Positions 1 through 8,387 of a DNA stretch of 64,000 nucleotides are shown piece by piece. The stretch lies in assembly GCF_016918855.1 (NCBI RefSeq), contig NZ_JADKYB010000006.1:404044-468043 (forward strand). The letters run 5' to 3'. Made by a program: the position numbers and the translations under genes. Source of the DNA: Actinacidiphila acididurans (lineage in GTDB: Bacteria; Actinomycetota; Actinomycetes; Streptomycetales; Streptomycetaceae). The notes under the pieces were generated by a model, which was not told the DNA's origin, did no database searches, and saw only the letters and a program-made list of their open reading frames with translations. Position 1 is the stretch's first letter; every line of letters starts with the position of its first letter.

Positions 1-1222
1 GTTCGCCGCCGCGGACGTCGGCCACGCCGTGGTGGATCTCGTAGCCGGCGACCGGCTCGCCGTAGTGGCTGCCGGACGGGCGGGCCAGGGTCTTGTCGGC
101 GGCGAACCGGACCCGTACCGGCAGCAGGCCGAGCCCGTCGACGGTGCCGCGCCGCGACTCCACCTCGTCCTCGATGCGCTCGCCGAGCATCTGGAAGCCG
201 CCGCACACGCCCAGCACCGGCCGGCCCTCGGCGGCGCGGCGCCGTACCGCATCGGCCAGGCCCTGCGCGCGCAGCCACTCCAGCGCCCTTACGGTGCCGC
301 GGGTGCCGGGCAGCACCACCAGGTCGGCGTCCGCCACGTCCTGCGGCCGGTCCACGAACCGGACGACCACGCCCGGTTCGGCGGCCAGCGCGTCCACGTC
401 CGTGAAGTTGGACATCAGCGGGACCGCGGCCACCGCGACGCGCAGCACGTCCCTGCCGTACGGCTCGCCGGCCGCGGACTCGCGTGACGAGCCGCGCAAG
501 GAGACACGGAGTCCGTCCTCCTCGTCGATGCCCAGGCCGTGGGTGTACGGCAGGACGCCCAGCGTCGGGCGGCCGGTCAGCTTCGCCAGCATGTCCAGGC
601 CCGGGCGCAGCAGGCTCCGGTCGCCGCGGAACTTGTTCACCACGTAGCCGGCGACGAGCTTCTGGTCGTCGGGGCTCAGCAGCGCGGTGGTGCCGAACAG
701 GCCGGCGAACACCCCGCCGCGGTCGATGTCGCCGACCACCAGGACCGGCAGGCCTGCGGCCCGGGCGACGGCCATGTTCACGATGTCGGTACGGCGCAGG
801 TTGATCTCGGCGGGGCTGCCGGCGCCCTCGCAGACCACCACGTCGTGGGTGGCGCCCAACTGCTCCAGGCAGTCCGTCACCGTGGCCAGCAACTCGCCCT
901 GCCGGCCGCCGTGATAGCCGCGGGCGCTGAGCTCGCCCACCGGCCGGCCGAGGACCACCACCTGGCTGCGGCTGTCCCCACCGGGCTTGAGCAGCACCGG
1001 GTTCATCAGCGCCGACGGCTCCACCCGCGCGGCCTGCGCCTGCATGGCCTGCGCCCGGCCGATCTCGGCGCCCTCCCGGGTCACGAACGAGTTCAGGCTC
1101 ATGTTCTGGCCCTTGAACGGCGCGACCCGCAACCCGCGCCGGGCCAGGAACCGGCATATCCCGGCGACCAGCACGCTCTTGCCGGCGTCGCTGGACGTGC
1201 CGGCGATCAGGATTCCCTTCAC
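1..1222 (-). CDS. cobQ: Cobyric acid synthase (partial, C-terminus beyond left edge)
   Basis: Glutamine-dependent amidation of adenosylcobyrinic acid a,c-diamide to adenosylcobyric acid in cobalamin synthesis. The N-terminus begins [16 protein letters not shown], a P-loop-like ATP site of the CobQ/DgcB class, followed by [11 protein letters not shown], which is typical of CobQ. A glutaminase half follows, with the nucleophile cysteine in [10 protein letters not shown]. About 407 codons are visible of the usual 480-510, so only the end, with the catalytic His-Glu region, is missing. The GTG start overlaps the cobD stop by 4 nt (GTGA), so the pair is translationally coupled behind the cobalamin riboswitch. 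Confidence 0.95.
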   Translation of the reverse strand, partial: MKGILIAGTSSDAGKSVLVAGICRFLARRGLRVAPFKGQNMSLNSFVTREGAEIGRAQAMQAQAARVEPSALMNPVLLKPGGDSRSQVVVLGRPVGELSARGYHGGRQGELLATVTDCLEQLGATHDVVVCEGAGSPAEINLRRTDIVNMAVARAAGLPVLVVGDIDRGGVFAGLFGTTALLSPDDQKLVAGYVVNKFRGDRSLLRPGLDMLAKLTGRPTLGVLPYTHGLGIDEEDGLRVSLRGSSRESAAGEPYGRDVLRVAVAAVPLMSNFTDVDALAAEPGVVVRFVDRPQDVADADLVVLPGTRGTVRALEWLRAQGLADAVRRRAAEGRPVLGVCGGFQMLGERIEDEVESRRGTVDGLGLLPVRVRFAADKTLARPSGSHYGEPVAGYEIHHGVADVRGGE

Positions 1223-2217
1223 GAGGCGGCTCCTTCAGGCCCGTTCGGCCCGGTCGACTCGGCCGTCCCGGGGCGGCGGCGCTGCCGTACGGCCGAGGCG
1301 AGGACGGACCCGGCGGCGGCGAGCAGGCCGACGCGGCGGGACAGGCGGACGGCACGGGTGATGTCGGCGGGGCCGGGCGGGGGGAACTGCGCGCCCAGGA
1401 CCGGGCGGTGCTCGGTGCGGCCGGCGTAGGAAAGGGTGCCGCCCAGGCGGCGGCGCAGCGCCCCGGCGAACGCGGCCTCCACGGGCCCGGCGTTGGGGCT
1501 GGGGTGGCGGCGGCCGTCGCGCCGCCAGGTGCGCAGCGCCGAGCCCGGGTGCGGGCCGGCCAGCACCGCGAGGGCGGCGGTCAGGCGGGAGCCGGGCAGG
1601 CCGGCCAGGTCGTCCAGCCGGGCCGCGGCCCAGCCGAACCGAAGGTGCCGCGGCGACTTGTGACCCACCATCGCGTCGAGGGTGTTGACCGCGCGGAAGC
1701 CCACCAGGCCGGGCACTCCGGCCAGCGCCCCCCACACCAGGGCGCCCACCACGGCGTCCGAGGTGTTCTCGGCCACCGATTCCACCACCGCCCGGGCGAT
1801 CCCGGCCTCGTCCAGCGCCTGCGGGTCGCGCCCGCACAGGTGCGGCAGCCGGGCGCGGGCCGCCGCCAGGTCACCGGCCTCCAGGGCGGCGGCGATCGCC
1901 CGCGCCTCCCGGGTCAGCGAGGTGCCGCCGAGCACGGTCCAGGTGGCCGCGGAGGCGAGCGCGAGGGAGAGCGCGGCGGAGGAGCGTACGCCGCGGGTCG
2001 CCAGCGCCGCCGCGCCGGCCGCGCCACCGGCGCACAGTGCGGCGTAGGCGGTGCCGGTGAGCCGGTCGTCGCGCCACATCCGCCGTTCCAGGGCACCGGC
2101 CAGCGCGCCGAATCCCGCCACGGGGTGGCCGCGGCGGGGATCGCCGGTCAGCAGGTCGCCGAGGAAACCGAGCGCGGCACCGTACGCATAAGTGCTGTGA
2201 AAGCCGTCGGTACGCAT
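1219..2217 (-). CDS. cobD: Adenosylcobinamide-phosphate synthase CobD/CbiB
   Basis: Integral membrane enzyme that attaches the aminopropanol arm to adenosylcobyric acid; 332 aa, normal for the family. Diagnostic segments are [16 protein letters not shown] near the N-terminus, [17 protein letters not shown] in the middle and [16 protein letters not shown] just after it. Several hydrophobic segments fit a membrane protein. It is the first gene behind the cobalamin riboswitch and is coupled to cobQ. The ATG at 2217 has only a weak ribosome binding site (GGACTG). A stronger AGGAGAG lies about 25 nt upstream, inside a hairpin loop, which may matter for control. Confidence 0.94.
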   Translation of the reverse strand: MRTDGFHSTYAYGAALGFLGDLLTGDPRRGHPVAGFGALAGALERRMWRDDRLTGTAYAALCAGGAAGAAALATRGVRSSAALSLALASAATWTVLGGTSLTREARAIAAALEAGDLAAARARLPHLCGRDPQALDEAGIARAVVESVAENTSDAVVGALVWGALAGVPGLVGFRAVNTLDAMVGHKSPRHLRFGWAAARLDDLAGLPGSRLTAALAVLAGPHPGSALRTWRRDGRRHPSPNAGPVEAAFAGALRRRLGGTLSYAGRTEHRPVLGAQFPPPGPADITRAVRLSRRVGLLAAAGSVLASAVRQRRRPGTAESTGPNGPEGAAS

Positions 2218-2339
2218 CGCGTCAGTCCGCCGCCGGCACTCTCCTCCGGCGGACGCTGCGGGGCGGGGGAACGGGAACGCGCAAGCCGGGCATGGCGGAA
2301 GTCCTCACTCAGGGTCCTCGCCCTGGTTCGACGTGACCG

Positions 2340-2515
2340 GCGGTGAGAGTCTCCTGGCTCCCGGATCAACGCACTCCCGGTCTTCCAGCCGGTGAACCGG
2401 CCGTGACGTACAGGGTGGGAGTGCACTCCCCGGTGACAGTGGCGGGACCGCGCCGGATTCGCACCGGACTTCCTCTCCTGCCGCCGTATGGCTCCAGGCA
2501 GTTCACCACGTGCGG
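2340..2515 (-). promoter_or_regulatory. Cobalamin (AdoCbl) riboswitch
   Basis: Read on the minus strand this contains the B12 box core GCGGTCCCGCCACTGT preceded by a GTCCGGTGCGAATCCGGC stem, an upstream GGTGAACTGCC element, and the downstream conserved GAGCCAGGAGACTC. These are landmark elements of the cobalamin riboswitch family. It lies about 120 nt upstream of cobD and should repress cobD-cobQ when adenosylcobalamin is abundant. Between aptamer and start codon, a 7-bp hairpin (2230-2236 with 2246-2252) holds AGGAGAG in its loop, a possible expression platform. Boundaries are approximate. Confidence 0.93.
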
Positions 2516-2626
2516 CAAACCCCGTCAACTCACCCCTGACCTGCACGGACCGACTGTGTCCGGCCCCACATCGGCACATTCCGCGCCCTGCGGCCGGCGC
2601 CTGCGGGAACGGCGGCCGCCCGGCCG

Positions 2627-2854
2627 CTACTTGGCGGTGATCAGCCAGATGCCCCAGACGGTCGCGGCGGCGCAGGCGGCGAAGCAGAGCCAGGAGGCGG
2701 CGCGGGTCAGGGCGGCGGTGGCCGGGCGGGGGCGGGCGGCGCCGGCGGGGCGGGCGAGGCCCACGACGCCGAGGGTGAACAGGCCCACCAGGCCGACCGT
2801 GGCGGCCAGGGTGGCGCAGAGGACCGTGAGGAGGGCGTGCCAGTCGATGCTCAT
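2627..2854 (-). CDS. Small membrane protein next to Pit transporter
   Basis: 75 aa starting MSIDWHALL, with two predicted membrane segments (about residues 7-34 and 51-72) joined by a short Arg/Pro-rich linker. I do not recognise a named family. It starts 11 nt after the end of the phosphate transporter and is almost certainly cotranscribed with it. It could be an accessory subunit of the transporter, but nothing in the sequence shows a function. The start ATG is chosen because upstream codons in this frame lie inside the transporter gene. Confidence 0.75.
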   Translation of the reverse strand: MSIDWHALLTVLCATLAATVGLVGLFTLGVVGLARPAGAARPRPATAALTRAASWLCFAACAAATVWGIWLITAK

Positions 2855-2865
2855 CGCGGGGTCCT

Positions 2866-4068
2866 TCAGGCCGTGGTGGGGGCGGAGGTGGTGGTGGAGG
2901 AGGCGGCCGGGGGCGGCGGGGAGACGGCTGCGACCGCCGCGGCGACCGCGTCCTGGGGTTCGGCCGGCAGGTCGTTGACGTTGGCGTGGGTGACCGGGCG
3001 GCGGCGGGCGGCGGTACGGATCGCCGCGCAAACGGCCAGGCCGAGGACGGCGACCAGGGTGATGCCCCAGGCGCCCTGGTCGGCCAGCAGCGCCGCGCCC
3101 GCGCCGACCAGGCCGGCCGCGGGGAGTGTCAGCGCCCAGGCGGCGACCATCCGGCCGGCGGTGCTCCACCGGACCACGGCGCCGATGCGGCCGAGCCCGG
3201 CGCCCATCACCGCGCCGGAGGAGACCTGCGTGGTGGACAGCGCGAAGCCCAGGTGCGAGGAGGCCAGGATGGTGGCGGCGGCGCCGGTCTGCGCGGTGAA
3301 GCCCTGCTGCGGCTCGATGTCGGTCAGGCCCCGGCCGATGGTGCGGATGATCCGCCAGCCGCCGAGATAGGTGCCCAGCGCGATCGCGGTGCCGGCCGAG
3401 ACGATCACCCACAGCGGCGGGTCGGAGTGCGGGGCCACGACCCCGCCGGTGATCAGGGTGAGGGTGATCACGCCCATCGTCTTCTGCGCGTCGTTGGTGC
3501 CGTGGGCCAGCGAGACCAGGCCGGCCGAGGCGATCTGCCCGGCCCGGTAGCCGCGGGACGCGGCCGCCGGGTCGGCGCGGCGGCCCAGCAGATAGGTCAG
3601 CCGGGTGGCCGCCGTCGCGGCCAGTCCCGCCACGATCGGCGCCGCCACCGCGGGGATCAGCACCTTCATGACCACCGCGTCGCCGTGGATGCCGTGGGCG
3701 CCGACGGCCACCAGGGTGGCCCCGATCAGCCCGCCGAACAGCGCGTGCGAGGAACTGGACGGCAGCCCGGCCAGCCAGGTCAGCATGTTCCAGACGATCG
3801 CGCCCACCAGCCCGGCGAAGATCACCTCCGGCCGGATCCCGGCCGATTCGTCCACGATGCCGCCGGAGATGGTCTTGGCGACCTGCACCGACAGGAAGGC
3901 GCCGGCCAGGTTCAGCACGGCGGACATCGCCACTGCCGTCCGCGGCCCCAGAGCACCGGTCGAGATGGTGGTGGCCATGGCGTTGGCGGTGTCGTGGAAG
4001 CCGTTCGTGAAGTCGAACACGAGAGCGGTGACGATGACGATTCCGATCAGGAGCGTCATGTGTTCCAT
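2866..4068 (-). CDS. pit: Inorganic phosphate transporter, PiT family
   Basis: Low-affinity phosphate (metal-phosphate)/proton symporter of the plasma membrane, 400 aa. Both PiT signature repeats are visible: the N-terminal FTNGFHDTANAMATTIS with GALGPRTAV, and the later SLAHGTNDAQKTMGV. SSSHALFGGL also matches the family. The protein is hydrophobic throughout apart from a C-terminal Pro/Ser/Thr-rich tail. A PHO box lies about 50 nt upstream, so transcription probably responds to PhoP. An in-frame ATG three codons downstream is an alternative start. The following small membrane gene forms an operon with it. Confidence 0.93.
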   Translation of the reverse strand: MEHMTLLIGIVIVTALVFDFTNGFHDTANAMATTISTGALGPRTAVAMSAVLNLAGAFLSVQVAKTISGGIVDESAGIRPEVIFAGLVGAIVWNMLTWLAGLPSSSSHALFGGLIGATLVAVGAHGIHGDAVVMKVLIPAVAAPIVAGLAATAATRLTYLLGRRADPAAASRGYRAGQIASAGLVSLAHGTNDAQKTMGVITLTLITGGVVAPHSDPPLWVIVSAGTAIALGTYLGGWRIIRTIGRGLTDIEPQQGFTAQTGAAATILASSHLGFALSTTQVSSGAVMGAGLGRIGAVVRWSTAGRMVAAWALTLPAAGLVGAGAALLADQGAWGITLVAVLGLAVCAAIRTAARRRPVTHANVNDLPAEPQDAVAAAVAAVSPPPPAASSTTTSAPTTA

Positions 4069-4118
4069 GGGCCCGGGTTCCGTTCGCTCGGACAGGTGGC
4101 GACGGTGACCGTACGGAC

Positions 4119-4140
4119 GACCGGTGAACGGAAGATGAAC
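4119..4140 (-). promoter_or_regulatory. Candidate PHO box (PhoP operator)
   Basis: Minus strand shows two adjacent 11-nt direct repeat units, GTTCATCTTCC then GTTCACCGGTC. This matches the Streptomyces PHO box, which is built from 11-nt repeats beginning GTTCACC. A further degenerate unit may follow toward the gene, and GTTCATCTCTC lies further upstream. It sits about 50 nt before the phosphate transporter start, a sensible position for PhoP control. Actual binding is inferred from motif and context. Confidence 0.72.
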
Positions 4141-4222
4141 TGGGAGCGTCTTCGGAGTGCTGTTGTTAATGAGAGATGAACGTCACCGATATGGCTTCCG
4201 TACGGGCCGTGTCCGGCGGGTG

Positions 4223-5611
4223 TCAGTGGCGGCCGGCGATCCGGTCCGCGTACCGCGCCACCACGTCCGTACGGGCGCTGTGCCCGCGCCGCTCGCGCCG
4301 GTCCGCCGCCCGGTAGGCCGCGTACAGCCCGTGCACGCCCGCCCACCGCAGCGGCTCCGGCTCCCAGCGCCGTACCCGGTGGCCCACCCAGGGCAGCGCG
4401 GTCAGTTCGGTGGGCCGCCCCTGGCCCGCGTCCAGCCGCACCAGGTCGCGCAGGGTGCGCGCGGCCAGGTTCGAGGTCGCCACGCCGCTGCCCACGTAGC
4501 CGCCGGCCCAGCCGAGCCCGGTGGCCCGGTCCAGATGGACGCCCGCGCACCAGTCCCGCGGCACCCCCAGCACCCCCGACCAGGCATGATCGACCGCCAC
4601 CCCGGCCGTCGCCGGGAAGAAGCGCACCAGGATCGCGCGCAGCGCGGCCACCGTCGCCGCCGACGTGCCGCCGTCGTTGTCGGTCCGCGAGCCGAACCGG
4701 TACGGTGCCCCGCGCCCGCCCAGCGCGATCCGGCCGTCCGCGGTGCGCTGCGCGTACATGTACGCGTGCGCCATGTCGCCCAGCGTCTCCGCGCCCTCCC
4801 ACCCGATGGTCGCCCAGACCTCCGGCGGCAGCGGCTCGGTGACGATCATCGAGGAGTTCATCGGCAGCCAGGTGCGCCGCTGGCCCTTGAGCGACGCGGT
4901 GAAGCCCTCGGTGCAGCGCAGCACATAGGGCGCGCGGACCGTGCCGTACGGCGTCACGGCGTGGCCCGGGCGGATCTCGGTGACCGGAGTGGACTCGTGC
5001 ACGCTCACCCCGAGCCGCTCCACCGCCGCGGCCAGCCCCCGCACCAGCTTCGCCGGCTGCACCCGCGCGCCGTGCGGCGTCCAGGTGCCGCCGACCGTGC
5101 CCGCCACCCGCACCCGGCCCGCCGCCTCCGCCGCGCTCAGCAGCACCCGCTCGCGCTCCCCGAAGGCCACCTCGGCCTCGTGGTACGCCCGCAGCCGGGC
5201 CAGTTGCGCGGGGGAGTACGCCACCTCCAGCACCCCGCCGCGATGGATGTCGGCGTCGATGCCCTCCCGCCCGGCCACCTCGATCACCTCGGTGACCGTG
5301 TCGTTCATGGCCCGCTGGAGCGCGACGGCGGCCTCCCGCCCGTGCAGCGCCGCGTACCGGTCGCGCCCGGCGACCCCGTTGTAGAGCCAGCCGCCGTTGC
5401 GCCCCGAGGCGCCGTACCCGCAAAAACGCGCCTCCAGCACGGTCACCCGCAACTCGGGCGCGGCGCTCTTCAGGTAGTACGCGGTCCACAGCCCGGTGTA
5501 GCCGCCGCCGACGATCACCACGTCCGCGTCGCGCGAGCCGGCCAGCGGCTCCCGCGGCAAGGGAATCCCGGTGCCCGCGTACCAGAAGGAAATGCCGCCG
5601 TTGACGGTCAT
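4223..5611 (-). CDS. FAD-dependent oxidoreductase (DAO/PuuB-like amine oxidase)
   Basis: 462 aa flavoprotein of the D-amino-acid-oxidase fold. The dinucleotide-binding motif DVVIVGGGYTG spans about residues 30-40, followed by WTAYYL. The segment CGYGASGRNGGW is typical of the glycine oxidase/gamma-glutamylputrescine oxidase branch. Near the C-terminus GGYVGSGVATSNLAAR supplies the second FAD-contacting loop. It likely oxidises a secondary or primary amine with oxygen in the cytoplasm; the substrate cannot be read from the sequence. The start ATG at 5611 is chosen because homology begins soon after it. It is transcribed divergently from the class II aldolase. Confidence 0.85.
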   Translation of the reverse strand: MTVNGGISFWYAGTGIPLPREPLAGSRDADVVIVGGGYTGLWTAYYLKSAAPELRVTVLEARFCGYGASGRNGGWLYNGVAGRDRYAALHGREAAVALQRAMNDTVTEVIEVAGREGIDADIHRGGVLEVAYSPAQLARLRAYHEAEVAFGERERVLLSAAEAAGRVRVAGTVGGTWTPHGARVQPAKLVRGLAAAVERLGVSVHESTPVTEIRPGHAVTPYGTVRAPYVLRCTEGFTASLKGQRRTWLPMNSSMIVTEPLPPEVWATIGWEGAETLGDMAHAYMYAQRTADGRIALGGRGAPYRFGSRTDNDGGTSAATVAALRAILVRFFPATAGVAVDHAWSGVLGVPRDWCAGVHLDRATGLGWAGGYVGSGVATSNLAARTLRDLVRLDAGQGRPTELTALPWVGHRVRRWEPEPLRWAGVHGLYAAYRAADRRERRGHSARTDVVARYADRIAGRH

Positions 5612-5720
5612 AATTTCCCTGCCGTCCTTGTGCTCGGTGGGTGGTGTCCGGCGGACGCTACTGCGCCCGCCGGGCGGTCGGCAATGATCAGCGTGCAGGA
5701 CAGGGTGCAAAGGATTCGCC

Positions 5721-6380
5721 GTGCGGGACGCACTGGAGAAAGCCTGGTCGCAAGTGGTGGACACGGCCCGCCGGACGGTCGCGGACGGCCTGGTGACCGG
5801 CACGTCGGGCAATGTCTCGGCCCGGGTCGGTGACCTGGTGCTGGTCACGCCGACCGGGGTGCCGTACGACCGGCTCGGACCGGACGACGCGGTCGCCGTC
5901 GACCTCGCCGGCAACCAGGTGCACGGCTCCCTGCGGCCCACCAGCGAACTGCCCACCCACCTGGCCCTCTACCGCTCGACCCCCGCCCTGGCCATCGTGC
6001 ACACCCACGCGCCGCACGCCACCGCCGCCTCCACGCTGGTCAGCAAGCTGCCCAACGTGCACTACGCCGCCGCGGGCCTCGGCGGGCAGATCCTGGTCGC
6101 CGACTACGCCCTCTACGGCACCGACGAACTCGCCCGCGCCGTCCTCAAAGCCCTGCGCGACGGCCGCACCGCCTGCCTGATGCGCAACCACGGCACGATT
6201 GCCTTCGGCGACGACCTCGACCAGGCGTACGACCGCACCGCCCAGCTCGAATGGCTCTGCCGCGTCTGGCTCCTGGCCGCCGCCGCTCCCGACGCGGGCC
6301 GGCCCCGCACCCTCTCCACCCGTGCCCTGGGCCGCGTAGCGGCCAAGCTCAAGGGGTACGGGCAGGCCCGGAGTACCTGA
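5721..6380 (+). CDS. Class II aldolase/adducin family protein
   Basis: 219 aa. The fold of L-fuculose-phosphate and L-ribulose-phosphate metalloenzymes is indicated by GTSGNVSAR (about 27-35), the acid/base Glu76 in TSELPTH, zinc ligands His94 and His96 in IVHTHAPHA, and His157 in MRNHGTIAFG. All metal ligands are present, so an active aldolase or decarboxylase is expected; the sugar-phosphate substrate is unknown. GTG start at 5721 follows an AAAGGA ribosome binding site. It diverges from the FAD oxidoreductase and converges on the AMP ligase, with a dispersed repeat between. Confidence 0.87.
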   Translation: MRDALEKAWSQVVDTARRTVADGLVTGTSGNVSARVGDLVLVTPTGVPYDRLGPDDAVAVDLAGNQVHGSLRPTSELPTHLALYRSTPALAIVHTHAPHATAASTLVSKLPNVHYAAAGLGGQILVADYALYGTDELARAVLKALRDGRTACLMRNHGTIAFGDDLDQAYDRTAQLEWLCRVWLLAAAAPDAGRPRTLSTRALGRVAAKLKGYGQARST

Positions 6381-6423
6381 CGGGGTGCGGCTGCGCCGCA
6401 CGGTTCGCCGGGAGCGCCCCGCA

Positions 6424-6575
6424 GGGGCGCGGGGAACTGCGCGAGCTCCCCCAGAGCTTCGCCTGGGGGTACCCCCACTGACGGCCGGTGGTCCGGATGC
6501 GACAGCAATTGCCCCTTTGGGCCGGTGGCGACCCGCGCCACGTAATGGGGCTTGTCGCGCAGTTCCCCGCGCCCC
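6424..6575. repeat. Dispersed intergenic element, copy A
   Basis: Two perfect 21-nt inverted arms (6424-6444 and 6555-6575, beginning GGGGCGCGGGGAACTG and ending CAGTTCCCCGCGCCCC) enclose a core with GGCCGGTGGTCCGGA and GACAGCAATTGCCCCTTT. The same arms and core recur at 20864-21016 and 54293-54419. This copy has an extra hairpin inserted at 6446-6476. It fills most of the 305-nt gap between the convergent aldolase and AMP ligase genes, so it could act as a bidirectional terminator or be a miniature mobile element. Confidence 0.88.
6446..6476. repeat. Short GC hairpin repeat (family of two in this window)
   Basis: Stem CCCCCAG with CTGGGGG around AGCTTCGC, followed by TACCCCC. A second copy at 58022-58052 has CCCCCAC with GTGGGGG around AGCTCCGC and the same TACCCCC tail. 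The base pair next to the loop is changed on both sides, so pairing is preserved. Here it is nested inside dispersed element copy A. Confidence 0.8.
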
Positions 6576-6685
6576 TTGGTTTTCCCGGCGAGCCCCGCGG
6601 CGCAGCCGCGGCCCCCGGGGTATCCCCGGCGAACCGTTCCGCCGTCAGGCGAGGCCCGGAGTGCTCCCGGCGAACCGTAGGGGGT

Positions 6686-8206
6686 TCAGGTGGCGGTCAC
6701 CCGGGCGAGGAGGGCCTTCTTGTCGGGCTTGCCGCTCGGGGCGACCGGAACCGTGTCGAGGACGGTGATGGTCGAGGGAATCGCCGCCTCGCCGAGGGCG
6801 GAGCGCACGGCGGCCCGCAGGGCGTCGAGTGCGGGCACGCGACCTGGAGCGGGGACGACGAAAGCGTGTGCGGCTTCGCCCGTGTGCTCGTCGGGCGCAG
6901 CCACTACGTAGGCCTGGTCGACGTCGGGGTGGGCGGCGAGGGCCGCCTCGATGGCGCCGGCGTAGTAGAGGATCGCGTTGACGAAGATGACATCGCGGGC
7001 ACGGCCGACCAGGCGGAGGAAGCCGTCGGTGCCGAAGGAACCGAGATCGCGGGTGCGGATCCAGCCGTCCTGGACGACCTCGCGGGTCTGCTCCTCGTCC
7101 TGCCAGTAGCCGGACATCTGGCCGCCGGCCCGGACCCATATCTCGCCGGTGCCGCCGGTGGGCAGTTCGGTGCCGTCGGGGCCGCGCACGCTCAGCCCGA
7201 TGCCGGGCAGCGGGCGGCCGACCGCGTCCAGTACGGAGGCGCCGTGCGCGGCCAGTTCCTCGGTCGGCAGCAGGGCGAGCATGCCGGTCTCGGTCTGGCC
7301 GTAGCCCTGGAGGACGGCGTCGCCGAGCCGGTCCACGGCCTCGGCCAGCCGGTGCGGGGGCAGCGGGGAGCCGGCCACCAGGAGTGCGCGCAGGCTGCTG
7401 ACGTCGACGTCGCGGGCGCGCAGGTCGTCCAGGATCGCGTAGAGCCGCGGCACCGTGCACAGGCAGGCGGTGATCCGGTGCTCCTGGAAGACCTCGGGGA
7501 AGACCGCGCGCGGCTCGGGGATCACCGCGGTGCCGCCGCTGTAGAGGGACAGCGCCAGGTGTTCCAGCATCACCGCGCTGGTGAGGGTGCCGAAGAGCAG
7601 GAAGCGGCCGTAGCGCGCGCCGAGCCGGCGGATCACCGGGCTGTGCCGGTCCGGGTTCCAGGCCCAGTGCTCGCGGAAGGAGCCGTAGGTCTGCGCGCAG
7701 CCCTTGGGCATGCCGGTGCTGCCGCTGGTCAGCGTGATCAGGGCGACCGCGTCGGGGTCGCCCTTCGGGGTCAGTTCGTCGCCGGTCAGCGGGGCCGGGG
7801 CGAGCAGGTCGCGGTCGATGTCCAGGACCGGGGCGGGGTGGGCGGCTTCCGCGAGTTGCGGTCCGGCGGTGGTGTCGTCGGCGATCACGCCGTCCGGCGA
7901 CCAGGTCAGGACGTGCCGGAGCTGAGCCGGTGTCAGGCCGGGGCGCAGCGCGGTCACCCGGCAGCCGAGCAGGTGGGCGGCCATGTGGGCGGCGAAGCCG
8001 GCCGGGGTGACCGCGGTGGTCACGGCCACCGCGCTGCCCGGGCCGAGGCCATGGGCGCGCAGGCCGGCCACGCAGTCGCGGATCAGTTCCACCATGCGGC
8101 CGCGGCTGACGGGCTGCGACCGGAATTCGAAGGCCGGGGCGCCGGGGTCCGCCAGAAAGGCGTCCACCAGGGGGCGGGGAAATACCGATTCGGCCGGATT
8201 GTTCAT
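6686..8206 (-). CDS. AMP-dependent synthetase/ligase (acyl-CoA ligase-like)
   Basis: 506 aa ANL-superfamily adenylating enzyme. Motifs: P-loop LTSGSTGMPKG (about 159-169), GYGQTETG (substrate/AMP site), RTRDLGSFGTDGFL with the AMP-ribose Asp, the hinge region GRARDVIF, and the C-terminal catalytic Lys in APSGKPDKKAL. It should activate a carboxylic acid to an acyl-AMP and then probably a CoA thioester; no carrier-protein domain is fused or adjacent. The acid cannot be predicted. It is divergently transcribed from three coupled oxidative genes across a 181-nt promoter region, which suggests one pathway. Confidence 0.88.
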   Translation of the reverse strand: MNNPAESVFPRPLVDAFLADPGAPAFEFRSQPVSRGRMVELIRDCVAGLRAHGLGPGSAVAVTTAVTPAGFAAHMAAHLLGCRVTALRPGLTPAQLRHVLTWSPDGVIADDTTAGPQLAEAAHPAPVLDIDRDLLAPAPLTGDELTPKGDPDAVALITLTSGSTGMPKGCAQTYGSFREHWAWNPDRHSPVIRRLGARYGRFLLFGTLTSAVMLEHLALSLYSGGTAVIPEPRAVFPEVFQEHRITACLCTVPRLYAILDDLRARDVDVSSLRALLVAGSPLPPHRLAEAVDRLGDAVLQGYGQTETGMLALLPTEELAAHGASVLDAVGRPLPGIGLSVRGPDGTELPTGGTGEIWVRAGGQMSGYWQDEEQTREVVQDGWIRTRDLGSFGTDGFLRLVGRARDVIFVNAILYYAGAIEAALAAHPDVDQAYVVAAPDEHTGEAAHAFVVPAPGRVPALDALRAAVRSALGEAAIPSTITVLDTVPVAPSGKPDKKALLARVTAT

Positions 8207-8297
8207 CGTGGACCTCCGCTTCCGACGGGCGGGAGAAAGGATGGCATTGCGGCCGCGGCAATGGGGTGGTTTCGGTCGTGCCGGGGCCCGTGGGGCG

Positions 8298-8313
8298 TGT
8301 GATATGGATCACG
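8298..8313. promoter_or_regulatory. Crp-like palindrome in divergent promoter
   Basis: TGTGATATGGATCACG fits the Crp/Fnr-type spacing TGTGA-N6-TCACA with one mismatch. It lies between the divergent AMP ligase and FAD monooxygenase starts (92 nt from the former, 75 nt from the latter), so it could control both arms. A TACGCT -10-like element follows at 8349-8354. The same TGTGA-N6-TCACGTT arrangement occurs upstream of the symporter genes at 32571. Binding is inferred. Confidence 0.5.
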
Positions 8314-8387
8314 TTCACTGATGCTGGAGGTCTCTTTTAACTCTCAACTACGCTGGCGCCCAGCCGTCTCATGACCAGGGAGGGACC

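Noticed and set aside
29..487. Long plus-strand ORFs over cobQ-cobD
   Set aside because: These overlap the clear cobQ frame on the minus strand and their predicted proteins are Arg/Ala/Gly-rich shadows of high GC.
6381..6685. Transposable element or CRISPR in the repeat region
   Set aside because: No transposase, target-site duplication or regularly spaced repeats; the structure is an inverted-arm intergenic element.
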